The notes below the pieces were generated by a model, which saw nothing but the letters and a program-made list of their open reading frames with translations, did no database searches and was not told the origin of the DNA. From RECM01 sp047921215 (GTDB lineage Bacteria > Bacteroidota > Rhodothermia > Balneolales > Cyclonatronaceae): a DNA stretch of 64,000 bases. The translations under genes and the position numbers were made by a program. Shown here one piece after another: positions 44,053-53,569 of the stretch (position 1 is its first letter; each line of letters starts with the position of its first letter). The stretch is from contig JBLRWO010000013.1 of assembly GCA_047921215.1 (NCBI GenBank), positions 29,507 to 93,506 of the forward strand, written 5' to 3'.

Positions 44053-44712
44053 CTACTGCTTTTCTTGGCCTGACAGATTCAATGGAAAGCGGATGTAATC
44101 ATCACAGAATTTATCGAGGTTTTTCTGCATATGACTGGAAATCAGTACAGTTCCGCCATTTTCCTTGTATTCTTTCAGTAATTCAAGGGCAGATTCCCTG
44201 GTGGGTTCGTCAAGGGCCCGGAAAGGTTCATCCAGGAACAGGATCTCGGGTCGGGTAATCAGCGAGGCTGCGATCAGAATTTTTTGCATCATACCACTTG
44301 AGTAGGTTCCAATAAGATTGTGCCGTCGTTCGTCCATTCCGAGTCGTTCAAGCATGCTGTCAATCGTTCCGGATGAATGACTATCCCACATTCTGCGACT
44401 GCGAAGAACGGCTTCAAGCAGCTCGACCCCATTAACATATTGAGGCAGATCGTGAGCATCGAATGCAATCCCGATTCTGGAGAGAAATTTTGACGGGGCT
44501 TCATGGATATTGAGGGTGCCATAATGGACAGATCCGGAGGTGGGAAATGCGGCAGTGGTCAGTAACCTGAGCAGTGTTGTTTTACCTGATCCGTTGGCCC
44601 CAATCAGACCTGTGGAAGTACCGGCTTCAAAAGTCCGGGTAAAATCCTCTATTACCGGTATCCCGCTCCCGTACTTTTTGGTAAGAGACACGGCAGTCAG
44701 AATGTCATGCAT
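44053..44712 (-). CDS. ABC transporter ATP-binding protein
   Basis: This is the cytosolic ATPase of a two-gene ABC system. The start is placed at ATG 44712, preceded by AGGAGA; the frame extends 20 codons upstream without similarity. Walker A is GANGSGKTTLL, the signature is YSSGMMQKILIAASL, and Walker B is EILFLDEPF, followed by ALDEP and the switch His in ISSHMQ. Its length (219) fits exporter-like or ABC-2 systems. It overlaps the membrane-protein gene, which supplies the likely permease partner. Confidence 0.93.
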   Translation of the reverse strand: MHDILTAVSLTKKYGSGIPVIEDFTRTFEAGTSTGLIGANGSGKTTLLRLLTTAAFPTSGSVHYGTLNIHEAPSKFLSRIGIAFDAHDLPQYVNGVELLEAVLRSRRMWDSHSSGTIDSMLERLGMDERRHNLIGTYSSGMMQKILIAASLITRPEILFLDEPFRALDEPTRESALELLKEYKENGGTVLISSHMQKNLDKFCDDYIRFPLNLSGQEKQ

Positions 44713-45964
44713 AAATTCTCCTGTAGCGCAATTCATGCAGTGTAGTAAAGACAACACTGAAAATGAATGCAAATATGATATGGATCCCGGCCCAGAAAAA
44801 TATGTCAGCTGGCACTACGGCACTGCTGACCCAGGCAAGGAAGAGTAAATTTAGTACAAGCGGGAAGAACCATCTCATGTTCACAAAAAATCGGGCACCA
44901 ATCCAGCCCGGCAAGCTGAAGTGGTTTACCTGGAAAGAGAGAGGGGCAAAAGGCGGGGTTATTAGCAGATAGGAGGCCGCATTCTGAAGAATGATAAAAC
45001 CACCCAGCCACATGTCAGTCAGGGTCGGTGCAGCGTCATTATAAACGAGTACCCATAATACAAGGTGGCAAACTGCCATAACCCGTCCAAGAGGCAGCTT
45101 ACGGTCGAACTGGAGCAGGCTCAGCCACGCAGCTGTCCGGAAGGTTTCCGGTATCCAGTACAGTGCTCTGTAAGGAACAGGTTCCCACTCTTCGCTGCCC
45201 CGGTTACCCGGATCCTTGAAGATTTCGGTGTAGAAGGAGTTAGTTTGATAAAATAACCGGTCGTAAACCGTTAGTGATTTCCCAATCAGAACAAGAGATG
45301 GTATCAGAAGCAACAGGGCTGCCAGCCATTCCAGATAGATGCCGGTATAAGCAGTAAGCCATGTAGCCAGTACCACAGATAACATTCCACCGGCAGTCAG
45401 AATTACGGTAACAATGATAGTAGGAAGGGTTCCGGCTGGTGCCCCGGTGCCCTTTCCCTGTTCGATCAGTGTTTTCATGAATCTTCTTCCCCGTTTACCT
45501 TCCTGCCATTCCTGCGACTGCCGGCCAAGTCTTGCATAGAGTATCAGTGACAATAACGAGATGGAAAGGGTGAAAAAAAGGCCACTGCCGGCCATTTGAA
45601 TTTTCTCCGGGCCGATATGAAACGGATTGGCAGTATCAAAGAAAATAAGAAGAAACTGTCCGGTAAGTATAAGTGCTAACCAGAAAAGGAGTTTCCGGTA
45701 CTGCATAACGAACAGGGAAAACTTGCCCGGATTCATTAAACGAAGTAGCGGTAGTTTCTTATCAGGATAAAGCAGATGAGGTGTGGCAAATGCAAAGAAT
45801 CCGCTAAGAATAAAATGAAAGTATCGCAGATAATAAAATCGCTGACCGGTACTGGCATCTGAAGCTATACTCGCAAAGGCATACAGAAACATCATCACTA
45901 ATAGAAGTGCCGTTACAACAGCCACAGGGTGATGTGGTTTTCTTTTGAGGATGCTGTCAGTCAT
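44705..45964 (-). CDS. Multi-pass membrane protein, probable ABC-2-type permease partner
   Basis: This 419-residue protein has about eight to ten hydrophobic segments across its length and no catalytic motif. Its 3' end overlaps the ABC ATPase start by eight bases, so the two are coupled and probably form one exporter. Its start directly follows the pdxB stop codon. I recognise no specific family; ABC-2 permease is inferred from context and topology. The substrate is unknown. Confidence 0.72.
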   Translation of the reverse strand: MTDSILKRKPHHPVAVVTALLLVMMFLYAFASIASDASTGQRFYYLRYFHFILSGFFAFATPHLLYPDKKLPLLRLMNPGKFSLFVMQYRKLLFWLALILTGQFLLIFFDTANPFHIGPEKIQMAGSGLFFTLSISLLSLILYARLGRQSQEWQEGKRGRRFMKTLIEQGKGTGAPAGTLPTIIVTVILTAGGMLSVVLATWLTAYTGIYLEWLAALLLLIPSLVLIGKSLTVYDRLFYQTNSFYTEIFKDPGNRGSEEWEPVPYRALYWIPETFRTAAWLSLLQFDRKLPLGRVMAVCHLVLWVLVYNDAAPTLTDMWLGGFIILQNAASYLLITPPFAPLSFQVNHFSLPGWIGARFFVNMRWFFPLVLNLLFLAWVSSAVVPADIFFWAGIHIIFAFIFSVVFTTLHELRYRRIYA

Positions 45965-47101
45965 TTATAAATATTTGGAATGCCTGTTCCTGCATAAAAG
46001 TCGAAGTTCCGGCCAGGTATTTAACAGGGCAGGTGGGATGCGAAGATACGGGTATTCGTCTCTCAAGGGAACAGCATTGCGAAGTTTTGCAAACAGTTTT
46101 TTCTTGAGGGCATCGTCTTTACTTCTGATTTTCCTCATGGCTTCGTGGTATCGCCCCACAGGATGAATCTGCAGCAGCAGATGACCCAGGTTCCTGGCTG
46201 ATATTATTTCCGGTACTTGAACAGCAGCAGGTTGTTCAAACTCGTTAAGTTCAAAACCAAAAAAAACGGAAGCCTTGCTACAGACCATAAGTGACCCGTT
46301 AAACTTTGCCTGCACGGAATAACCGGCAATATGTGGCGACGAAAGAAATGCAAAAGATGCAATATCATTGTTTATAACGGGTTCATTTTCCCAAACATCA
46401 GCAATATAATCCTGAACAAAGCCCTCATTCATGGCACTCAAAAGAGCAGTTTCATCAACCACTCCGCCTCTCGATGCATTGATGACCAGTGAAAATCTGT
46501 GGCTACTGAGTTTGTTCTCATCCAGCCAGTGCCAGGTAGAAAAATCACCCTTTAATGTTAGGGGGACATGAAAACTTAAAATATCGGATTTCAGGACATC
46601 CTCTAAAGAGGCTGATTTAAAACCGGGGTCACTGATCGCGCGTGGGGGGTCATAGGCAACTACGTTTGTTCCGAACCGTGTCATTATCTGCTTTACCGCC
46701 AAACCGGTGTTTCCGCAACCCACAATGCCAAGAGTAATGGCCGATGGATTAACACGGTAGTGATCACACCAAACCAGTATGGCCGTTGCCACATATTCCC
46801 CGACAGCATTGGCATTACAACCGGGAGCTGAGGCAAATCTGACGCCGATCCGTTTTAAATGATCCTGATCTGTGTGCTCGACCCCGGCAGAGGCAGTTGC
46901 CAGAAGTTTTAATCTTCCGGGATGGGGAAGCGAAGTGGAATTGATACGGGTAACTGTTCTGATAAATAGAGCATCGGCAACAGCCGCAATTTCAGTGAGT
47001 GGTTTATCCGGATCAAACCTGATCAGATTAACCTTATTTGCCGGGAGTAGTGATTCCAGATAGGGTATCTCCGGGTCGGCCGCAATGGTTAATTCAGACA
47101 T
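45965..47101 (-). CDS. pdxB: Erythronate-4-phosphate dehydrogenase
   Basis: This 378-residue D-2-hydroxyacid dehydrogenase oxidises 4-phosphoerythronate in de novo pyridoxal phosphate synthesis. The NAD-binding motif is GIVGCGNTGLA. The catalytic Arg lies in INASRGGVVDE and the Glu/His pair is supplied by NEPVI and SPHIAGY. The C-terminal extension after about residue 285 matches the PdxB dimerisation domain and separates it from general 2-hydroxyacid dehydrogenases. It is placed 2 bp after the upstream membrane-anchored gene and immediately before the ABC permease. Confidence 0.92.
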   Translation of the reverse strand: MSELTIAADPEIPYLESLLPANKVNLIRFDPDKPLTEIAAVADALFIRTVTRINSTSLPHPGRLKLLATASAGVEHTDQDHLKRIGVRFASAPGCNANAVGEYVATAILVWCDHYRVNPSAITLGIVGCGNTGLAVKQIMTRFGTNVVAYDPPRAISDPGFKSASLEDVLKSDILSFHVPLTLKGDFSTWHWLDENKLSSHRFSLVINASRGGVVDETALLSAMNEGFVQDYIADVWENEPVINNDIASFAFLSSPHIAGYSVQAKFNGSLMVCSKASVFFGFELNEFEQPAAVQVPEIISARNLGHLLLQIHPVGRYHEAMRKIRSKDDALKKKLFAKLRNAVPLRDEYPYLRIPPALLNTWPELRLLCRNRHSKYL

Positions 47102-47103
47102 GC

Positions 47104-47718
47104 TCAGTAAGGCGGACGATACCCCTGTTCTCGTTTGCTCAGGGGTTTATCGAGAATTTCCTTGAGAATAATGTGCCGCTGTAACTCCCGTGTATCGTCC
47201 AACCCAAGGTATTTACGGGTGTCTTCACTGTAGTCGCGATCTTCATCTTCAACTACAGCGCCGCCGTCAATTGATTGGAATATGGGGTTGTCTTCATCGG
47301 CGATTTCATCAAGCAACGAGCCGGATTTTCTTGTCTTTTCATAACGCTCCTGCAGTTCCCGCTGCCGGCGGAGTTGAGGTGATTCAGCCACAGCCGGTCG
47401 GCCTGACTGGTCGACGCTTTTATCAACAGATTTTCCCGAACGGTTGAATGGAGTGGATTCAGGCTGTTGTACAGGTTCCGGAGCGGGAGGTCTTCGGGTT
47501 GTTTCGCCGGTGAAAATACTCTCCAGTTCACGCAGGGCGTCTTCCCAGGATTCAGTTCCGGCAGAACGTGATGGTTCACGCTGGTACCCTTGACCGCGAT
47601 CAACGGTAGTTGATTGATCAGCGCGACGGTTATCGGCCGGTTTTTTCCCGCCTCCAAACAGTTTTTGGAGCAGTGGGTAGAGAATAAACAGTAAAATCAG
47701 AATCTGGAATAAATCCAT
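47104..47718 (-). CDS. Membrane-anchored low-complexity protein of unknown function
   Basis: This 204-residue protein begins with one hydrophobic helix (residues 4-21, FQILILLFILYPLLQKLF) and continues as a charged, disordered-looking tail rich in Q, R, E and D. A short conserved-looking end reads RHIILKEILDKPLSKR. I recognise no family with certainty. It is the first gene of a minus-strand run with pdxB (2 bp apart), the ABC permease and the ABC ATPase. Function unknown. Confidence 0.75.
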   Translation of the reverse strand: MDLFQILILLFILYPLLQKLFGGGKKPADNRRADQSTTVDRGQGYQREPSRSAGTESWEDALRELESIFTGETTRRPPAPEPVQQPESTPFNRSGKSVDKSVDQSGRPAVAESPQLRRQRELQERYEKTRKSGSLLDEIADEDNPIFQSIDGGAVVEDEDRDYSEDTRKYLGLDDTRELQRHIILKEILDKPLSKREQGYRPPY

Positions 47719-47819
47719 GAGTAAGCTCTGTCAAAATTGTATATTCAGGACTGTAAAATAGAAATTCATTTAACAATATGATAACGATTAAATACTATTG
47801 ACTGACCTGATTTCTAAAG

Positions 47820-49169
47820 ATGAGTGTACATAAACTGAATTTAGTATCTCTTATACGGAAAAAGAGAGATAAAGGTGTCCTTACGCCTGAAGAAATATCA
47901 TCGCTTATTGATGCTTACGCAAAAGATCAGGTACCGGACTACCAAATGAGTGCCATGCTGATGGCTATGTTCATAAACGGGCTAAATGATGAGGAATCAT
48001 CCGCCTTTACTTCTGCCATGCTGTATTCGGGAGAGGTACTTGATCTTAGTTTCATACCGGGCCTGAAAGTCGACAAGCATTCAACAGGTGGTGTAGGCGA
48101 CAAAATATCACTGTTGCTGGCACCTGTTGTTGCAGCTTGCGGAGTTCCGGTACCAATGATTTCAGGTCGCGGCCTTGGGCATACCGGCGGAACCCTCGAT
48201 AAACTTGAATCTATCACCGGATTCAATGTAAATCTTGATCTCGACCGCTACCGGCAAGTTCTGGCAAAACACAATCTGGTGTTGATTGGCCAGACTGAAC
48301 AAATAGCACCCGCCGACAAAAGGCTCTATGCTCTCCGGGATGTTACGGCCACGGTAGAAAGTATACCACTTATTGCGGGAAGCATAATGAGCAAAAAACT
48401 AGCCGAAGGTATTGATGCACTGGTGCTCGACGTTAAATATGGCAGCGGTGCATTCATGCGTGAAAAATCCGATGCAATTGTTCTGGCACAAAAACTGGTG
48501 AAAATAGGTGAAGATTTCGGTAAAAAAACCATGGCTTTTCTCAGCAGTATGGAGCAGCCGCTGGGTTACAAAATTGGTAACTGGCTTGAGGTTGAGGAAA
48601 GTTTAGACGGTTTGCGTGGCAGGGGCCCCGATGATATAATGGAACTGACCTATACGCTGTCAGGGGCCATGATCTACCTTGGAGGTAAGGCGGCTTCGAT
48701 ATCAGAAGGCATCACACTTGCTGAAAAATCCGTTAAAAATGGAGATGCCCTCAGTAAGTTTCGCGATATTGTCGGTGAGCAGGGCGGGGATGTATCTTTG
48801 ATCGATAACCCGGAAAAATATCCGCGTCCGGAGATTATCAGGGAAGTGAAAGCCGGGGAAGATGGCTATATTTTCAGTATTGATGCTTACAGTGTTGGTA
48901 TGGCTGCACTCGAACTGGGTGCCGGCCGACGCTCAAAAGAAGACGATATCGATCCAGTTGCAGGTATTATTCTTGAGAAAAAACTTGGCGATCAGGTTAA
49001 AACGGGTGAAACATTAGCAAGGTTTCATACGAACAAGAGTACGTATCTGGACACCGCAGAAACACTTTTTCAAAAAGCTGTTGTAATTACTAAAGATAAA
49101 CCAAAAGTGGATCCACTTTTCAGTTGCAGGATTGATAGTACTGGCATCCATGATTCAGTTATCGAATAA
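47820..49169 (+). CDS. Pyrimidine-nucleoside / thymidine phosphorylase
   Basis: This 449-residue enzyme phosphorolyses thymidine, deoxyuridine or uridine to base and (deoxy)ribose 1-phosphate for salvage. Family signatures are DKHSTGGVGDKISLLLAP at the phosphate site and SGRGLGHTGGTLDKLESI. The helical N-terminal domain and a C-terminal all-beta domain (from about residue 345) are both present. Whether it is the pyrimidine-general (Pdp) or thymidine-specific (DeoA) form is not decided by what I can see. Confidence 0.95.
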   Translation: MSVHKLNLVSLIRKKRDKGVLTPEEISSLIDAYAKDQVPDYQMSAMLMAMFINGLNDEESSAFTSAMLYSGEVLDLSFIPGLKVDKHSTGGVGDKISLLLAPVVAACGVPVPMISGRGLGHTGGTLDKLESITGFNVNLDLDRYRQVLAKHNLVLIGQTEQIAPADKRLYALRDVTATVESIPLIAGSIMSKKLAEGIDALVLDVKYGSGAFMREKSDAIVLAQKLVKIGEDFGKKTMAFLSSMEQPLGYKIGNWLEVEESLDGLRGRGPDDIMELTYTLSGAMIYLGGKAASISEGITLAEKSVKNGDALSKFRDIVGEQGGDVSLIDNPEKYPRPEIIREVKAGEDGYIFSIDAYSVGMAALELGAGRRSKEDDIDPVAGIILEKKLGDQVKTGETLARFHTNKSTYLDTAETLFQKAVVITKDKPKVDPLFSCRIDSTGIHDSVIE

Positions 49170-49198
49170 TACACCGGTCTTTTTTCAGTGTCTGGTTT

Positions 49199-49226
49199 AA
49201 TTATATATATATATATATATATAATT
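49199..49226. repeat. (TA)n dinucleotide repeat in a perfect palindrome
   Basis: An uninterrupted TA repeat (about eleven units, 49202-49223) is bounded by AATT and AATT, making a 28-bp self-complementary stretch. It lies between the nucleoside phosphorylase and pspA genes, 89 bp upstream of pspA. It could extrude a cruciform or vary in length by slippage. Confidence 0.85.
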
Positions 49227-49314
49227 TTATGTTTACCTGTTTCCAATGTGTAATTCAGTGATAAACAACTTAGATTAACAAATAAGCAAAATCGAATAAT
49301 AAAAGTATAAAGCT

Positions 49315-50085
49315 ATGTGGAAAAGATTTGTCAGGGCTATTAAATCACTTTTTGGCGGAGTAGTCTCTTCGCTGGAAGACCCCAAACTTATTCTTGAACA
49401 GAATATCAGGGAACTCAATGATCAGGTTCCGAAAATGAATGAAAACATTGCCACCGTTAAAGCCAACCTGGTGATGTTGAAGAAAGAAGCCGAACGCACT
49501 GAGAAGAGGATTATTGAGCTCACGTCGAAAATTAAATCAGCTATTAACGCCAATCGCGATGATATTGCTGAAACGTACGCGCTGCAGCTTGAAAAAACCC
49601 GTGAAACCGTTCAGCATACCTCTGAACAGATTCGTTTTGCAGAATCGGCTTACGAGAAAGCCCTTCAGGTTAAAAGAGCCTTTATGCGCGAAAAAGATCG
49701 TAAAATCCAGGAAGCAAGAGAGGCCCTCAGGGCAAGCGAACGGGCAGCCTGGCAATCGAAAGTGGCTGATGCTCTCGAAAAATTTGAAGTCGGAGGCCTG
49801 GATTCAACCCATTCTGAAATGATTACACGTCTCAATGAACAGACAGCAAAAAATGAGGCGCGTATTGAAATTGCCCTTGAAAATGTGGATACAAAAACAC
49901 TTGAAATAGAACTTGATGCTGAAAAACTCAGGGCCTCAGAACTTGTAGCCCAGTTCAAGCGTGAAATGGGTAAGCCCGAGGTTGAACCAGAGAAGAAGCC
50001 GGCTAAAAAAATTGAGCTTGAAGATGAAACCCCTGAAGACAAGGATGCAGCTAAAACCATTGGCCGCACCCGTACCAAATCCTGA
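49315..50085 (+). CDS. pspA: PspA/IM30 (Vipp1) family membrane-remodelling protein
   Basis: This 256-residue, almost wholly helical coiled-coil protein belongs to the PspA/IM30 family. It is the bacterial branch of the ESCRT-III superfamily, which polymerises on membranes under envelope stress. MWKRFVRAIKSLFGG forms the N-terminal amphipathic helix, followed by EDPKLILEQNIRELNDQV. The long hairpin covers about 25-220. After an acidic linker the C-terminus reads AAKTIGRTRTKS. Closely related KTI-basic tails end the next two proteins. It heads a six-gene run whose last member is a tandem AAA+ ATPase. No pspF-like sigma54 activator is nearby. Confidence 0.94.
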   Translation: MWKRFVRAIKSLFGGVVSSLEDPKLILEQNIRELNDQVPKMNENIATVKANLVMLKKEAERTEKRIIELTSKIKSAINANRDDIAETYALQLEKTRETVQHTSEQIRFAESAYEKALQVKRAFMREKDRKIQEAREALRASERAAWQSKVADALEKFEVGGLDSTHSEMITRLNEQTAKNEARIEIALENVDTKTLEIELDAEKLRASELVAQFKREMGKPEVEPEKKPAKKIELEDETPEDKDAAKTIGRTRTKS

Positions 50086-50105
50086 ACCTGTTACAGGAGC
50101 ACCCA

Positions 50106-50573
50106 TTGGACAACAGAGAGGAAAGAGAACGCCTTAAGGACGAATACAAGGCCCACTATCGGCAGGTACTGGAAGCACGCAAGCGGATTGAAGACATCAA
50201 GCGAAAACAGCGTATTGTTGATGCTCTCGATAAAATGAATGCCGGCAGTATCATTGAATCGATGGAAAACATGCTTCATAAAATCCGGGAGAAAGTGGCC
50301 ACTACTGAAGCCCGCCTCGAGGTGGCTTCAGATCATGAACAGGATTTGTTATCGGCTGAAGATGAATCATTTATCGAAAAACATCGTGCCAGGGAAACAC
50401 TGCAACAGATCAAGCTTGAAATGGGTTTGTTGCAGAATGAAATTGATGATCAGGTCAGGCAACTTCAATCCGACAAAACCGTAGGCAGGGATATTGAAGA
50501 TGATAACAGCAGTACCGGTGAACCCGACATGAAAAATGTCAGAAAAACGATCGGACCGGCGAAAAAACCGTAA
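50106..50573 (+). CDS. Small coiled-coil protein of the PspA operon
   Basis: This 155-residue protein starts at a TTG, 20 bp after pspA. It is strongly charged and predicted to be helical along most of its length (RERLKDEYKAHYRQVLEARKR, given in part near residues 7-26), with heptad-like spacing. I recognise no family. The acidic stretch near residue 125-140 leads into the C-terminal RKTIGPAKKP, closely similar to the end of the upstream PspA protein. It is probably a cytosolic partner or copolymer of PspA (inference). Confidence 0.8.
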   Translation: MDNREERERLKDEYKAHYRQVLEARKRIEDIKRKQRIVDALDKMNAGSIIESMENMLHKIREKVATTEARLEVASDHEQDLLSAEDESFIEKHRARETLQQIKLEMGLLQNEIDDQVRQLQSDKTVGRDIEDDNSSTGEPDMKNVRKTIGPAKKP

Positions 50574-50583
50574 ATTATATGCT

Positions 50584-51447
50584 ATGAGTATCGAGAAACC
50601 AGTTAACTATACCAGGGAAGCTTTTCTGCATCCGGTAAACCTTGGCTTCCTTTTTGTGGCTGCATTCACGGCTTTTTTTATGACCGGATCTGTAGCTGCC
50701 ACTCAAATCATCTTCAGTTTGGTTTTTGGCATTGAGCTCATATACCTGGGTACATTGCCACGGTCTGCAGGTTTTCAAAAATATATAAACATCAAAAAAT
50801 TCAAGGAAAAAACAGATCAGTTTGAGGAGAAACGGATATTCAGGGAGCTTGACGGAAAATCACAAAAGCGCTTTCTGGTTCTCAAGCACATAGCAGGTCT
50901 TGTCAAGCAGAATTTTCAAAAAATGCCCTACGATTCTCAGGGCTTGCTTGAGAACATCAACAATCGGATTGAAACACTGTTGAACAGTTATATGCTGTTG
51001 CTTGAATCATATACACGCTACGAACAGTATATTGGCAGCAGCATTCCTGAAAGGCTGAAAAATGATATTGAAGAAACCCGAAAAGAGATGGAGGATACCA
51101 CATCCGATAAACTCAAGCAGGTTTTACAACGAAGACTGGTTATTCTCAGCAAAAGGCTCGATAAACACGCAGCCGCGCAGGAAAAATACCGAATTTGTAT
51201 CTCACAGCTTAAGACAATAGAAGATACAATTCGTTATATTTATGAAAAGTCGATGACCATGAACTCACTGGAGGAATTGGGATTCCAGCTCGACAGCCTG
51301 CTCATGGACCTTGAAGATACATCAGACATGTTTGAAGGTATCGACTCGGGCTACTCGATGAGTGCACAGAATGAACTGGATGAACTGCGGGATCTTGAGC
51401 AGGAAACAGAGGTAACAAAAACGATTTTAAACCGAGTTAAAAATTAA
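50584..51447 (+). CDS. Two-helix membrane, coiled-coil protein of the PspA operon
   Basis: The chosen start at 50584 (MSIEKPVNY) gives 287 residues; an upstream start at 50536 would overlap the previous gene by 38 bases. Two adjacent membrane segments (about residues 20-40 and 42-58) form a short hairpin. The rest is a long helical, charged domain (about 70-270). The C-terminus reads TKTILNRVKN, again KTI followed by basic residues. No known family is recognised. It may tether the PspA-type proteins to the membrane (inference). Confidence 0.8.
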   Translation: MSIEKPVNYTREAFLHPVNLGFLFVAAFTAFFMTGSVAATQIIFSLVFGIELIYLGTLPRSAGFQKYINIKKFKEKTDQFEEKRIFRELDGKSQKRFLVLKHIAGLVKQNFQKMPYDSQGLLENINNRIETLLNSYMLLLESYTRYEQYIGSSIPERLKNDIEETRKEMEDTTSDKLKQVLQRRLVILSKRLDKHAAAQEKYRICISQLKTIEDTIRYIYEKSMTMNSLEELGFQLDSLLMDLEDTSDMFEGIDSGYSMSAQNELDELRDLEQETEVTKTILNRVKN

Positions 51448-51450
51448 ACT

Positions 51451-52242
51451 ATGAGTAATAAGGAGTTTGAAACTCTTCTTTTTACTGTTGACGACGACGG
51501 TATTGCCACACTCGTCATTAACCGTCCTGATAAACTAAATGCACTTAATAATGTAGTGCTCGACGAACTGCACGATGTATTCAAAGTTGTAAGAGAAGAC
51601 GACCAGATAAAAGGAGTTATCATTACCGGCCATGGTGATAAGGCTTTTGTTGCTGGTGCCGATATCAAAGAGTTATCCGTACTGGATTCCAAATCCGGCA
51701 GAAGAGCATCTGAAAAAGGTCAGGATTTATTCAATTTCATAGAGGAAACCCCTAAACCTGTTATAGCACTTGTAAACGGTTATGCACTTGGAGGAGGATC
51801 TGAATTAGCAATGGCCTGTCATATAAGAATTGCAACGGATAATGCTATATTCGGGCTTCCCGAGGTCAGTCTTGGTTTGATACCGGGATATGGAGGAACA
51901 CAACGTCTGACAAGACTTGTAGGTAAAGGTCGGGCAATGGAAATGATTTTGACCGGGACACACATTCCGGCACAACGGGCATATGAAACGGGGCTTGTAA
52001 ATCGGGTAGTTCAGATGTCTGAAGGGTTCAATACAGCCAGTGAATTGATGCGGCAGATTCTTAAAAAAAGCCCTCTGGCAGTGAGTAAAGCTATTCATGC
52101 TGTCAATACCTGTGAATATGACAGAGATGAGGGCTATAAACTTGAAGCAAGTCACTTTGGCACGTTATGTGGCTCATCCGATTTCAGGGAAGGTATATCT
52201 GCTTTTCTTGAAAAACGCAAGCCCAAATTTACAGGTAACTAA
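51451..52242 (+). CDS. Enoyl-CoA hydratase/isomerase family protein
   Basis: This 263-residue crotonase-fold protein has the oxyanion-hole segments ADIKELS and GYALGGGSELAMACHI. Both catalytic glutamates, E118 (SELAMA) and E138 (LPEVSLG), are present, so it is probably an active hydratase. It starts 3 bp after the coiled-coil membrane protein gene, so it belongs to the PspA run. Why a crotonase sits in a membrane-stress operon is unclear; a role in lipid turnover is possible but not shown. Confidence 0.92.
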   Translation: MSNKEFETLLFTVDDDGIATLVINRPDKLNALNNVVLDELHDVFKVVREDDQIKGVIITGHGDKAFVAGADIKELSVLDSKSGRRASEKGQDLFNFIEETPKPVIALVNGYALGGGSELAMACHIRIATDNAIFGLPEVSLGLIPGYGGTQRLTRLVGKGRAMEMILTGTHIPAQRAYETGLVNRVVQMSEGFNTASELMRQILKKSPLAVSKAIHAVNTCEYDRDEGYKLEASHFGTLCGSSDFREGISAFLEKRKPKFTGN

Positions 52243-52284
52243 CAGATCAGGTTTGGAACCTCCGTCAAGTTGCAGGAGCCATAA

Positions 52285-53559
52285 ATGAATGAGTGGCTCC
52301 TTATAATAATCATCATTCTGCTGAGTGGTTTTTTCTCCGGTGCAGAAATCAGCTTCGTGAGTGCGAACCGGTTACGCCTGGAAATAAAATCACGTAAGAA
52401 TTCGATTTCATCGAGATATCTGAATTACTTTGTCCGTAATCCAGACACATTTCTGTCTACCACTCTCATTGGCAATAATATAGTCAATGTGGTTTATGCA
52501 ACCCTGATGGCCCTCTTCCTCACCGGGCCAATCACCGGTTACTATAATGTAATCTTTGGTTCTGACCCAACTCAGGGAGCAATATTGATCATCCAAACCA
52601 TCGTCGCATCGTTTATCATACTTATTTTCGGAGAGATTATTCCAAAAAGTATCTATCGCCTTCATTCAGACAGGATTATTTCAGTTATTGCAACGCCTCT
52701 GGGCCTGATTCGTATCGTACTGCAACCATTAATTTTATTTGCAAATGCAAGTGCCGAGAAACTGATTCGATTTATTCAGCCAAATTCCCAGACAGTGAAA
52801 TCATTCTTTGGCCGCGAAGACATCGAAATGTTATTCAGGGAGATAGGGAACGATACCAAAAGCGATATTGACCGGGATGATTCTGAGATTCTTACCAATG
52901 TACTCGAATTATCAGGCAAAAGGGTGAAGGAGTCGATGGTACCACGTACCGATATTATTGCTGTCGAAAAAGGGTCGGAAGTTCAAACAGTACTCAAAAC
53001 ATTCATGGCATCCGGATATTCCCGATTACCTGTCTATGAAGACAACGTCGACAATATCATCGGTTTTGTCATTGCCTACGATCTGTTTAAAAATCCCCAA
53101 AGCCTGGACGAACTTATACGGCCCGTTAAACACGTACCATCAACCCAGAAATCAACCGACCTGTTATCAGAATTCCGGAAGACAAATACATCGGTTGCTA
53201 TAGTGATTGATGAATACGGAGGTACCGCAGGCTTGGTAACTATCGAGGACCTGATTGAAGAAGTAGTTGGGGATATACAGGATGAATATGATGAGGAGGA
53301 ATCTCTGCTGAAAAAACTGAAAGATGGCAGTTTCATCATAAGCGGAAATGTCGAAATTGACGAAATCATTGAAAAATATCCGGAAATACGGTTGCCAGAG
53401 AATAAGCAGGATTACGAAACACTTGCCGGTTTTATTATTAATCAAACCGGCCGGATTCCAAAAATTAACGAGGAAATCCGCATTGAGAACATGAAATTCC
53501 TGATAACCAAGGCCACTAATTCGCGTATTGAAATTGTGAAACTGATCCTGTTGGATTAA
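52285..53559 (+). CDS. CNNM/CorC-type transport protein (DUF21, CBS pair, CorC_HlyC domain)
   Basis: This 424-residue protein has the gliding/hemolysin-family order: an N-terminal DUF21 domain with four membrane segments (about residues 1-190), a CBS pair (about 205-330), and a C-terminal CorC_HlyC domain. Key sequences are SGFFSGAEISFVSANRL, FGEIIPKS, and VKESMVPRTDIIA at the CBS start. Such proteins move or sense Mg2+/Co2+. It follows the crotonase by 42 bp and precedes the AAA+ gene by 10 bp. Confidence 0.93.
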   Translation: MNEWLLIIIIILLSGFFSGAEISFVSANRLRLEIKSRKNSISSRYLNYFVRNPDTFLSTTLIGNNIVNVVYATLMALFLTGPITGYYNVIFGSDPTQGAILIIQTIVASFIILIFGEIIPKSIYRLHSDRIISVIATPLGLIRIVLQPLILFANASAEKLIRFIQPNSQTVKSFFGREDIEMLFREIGNDTKSDIDRDDSEILTNVLELSGKRVKESMVPRTDIIAVEKGSEVQTVLKTFMASGYSRLPVYEDNVDNIIGFVIAYDLFKNPQSLDELIRPVKHVPSTQKSTDLLSEFRKTNTSVAIVIDEYGGTAGLVTIEDLIEEVVGDIQDEYDEEESLLKKLKDGSFIISGNVEIDEIIEKYPEIRLPENKQDYETLAGFIINQTGRIPKINEEIRIENMKFLITKATNSRIEIVKLILLD

Positions 53560-53569
53560 TATTAATACC

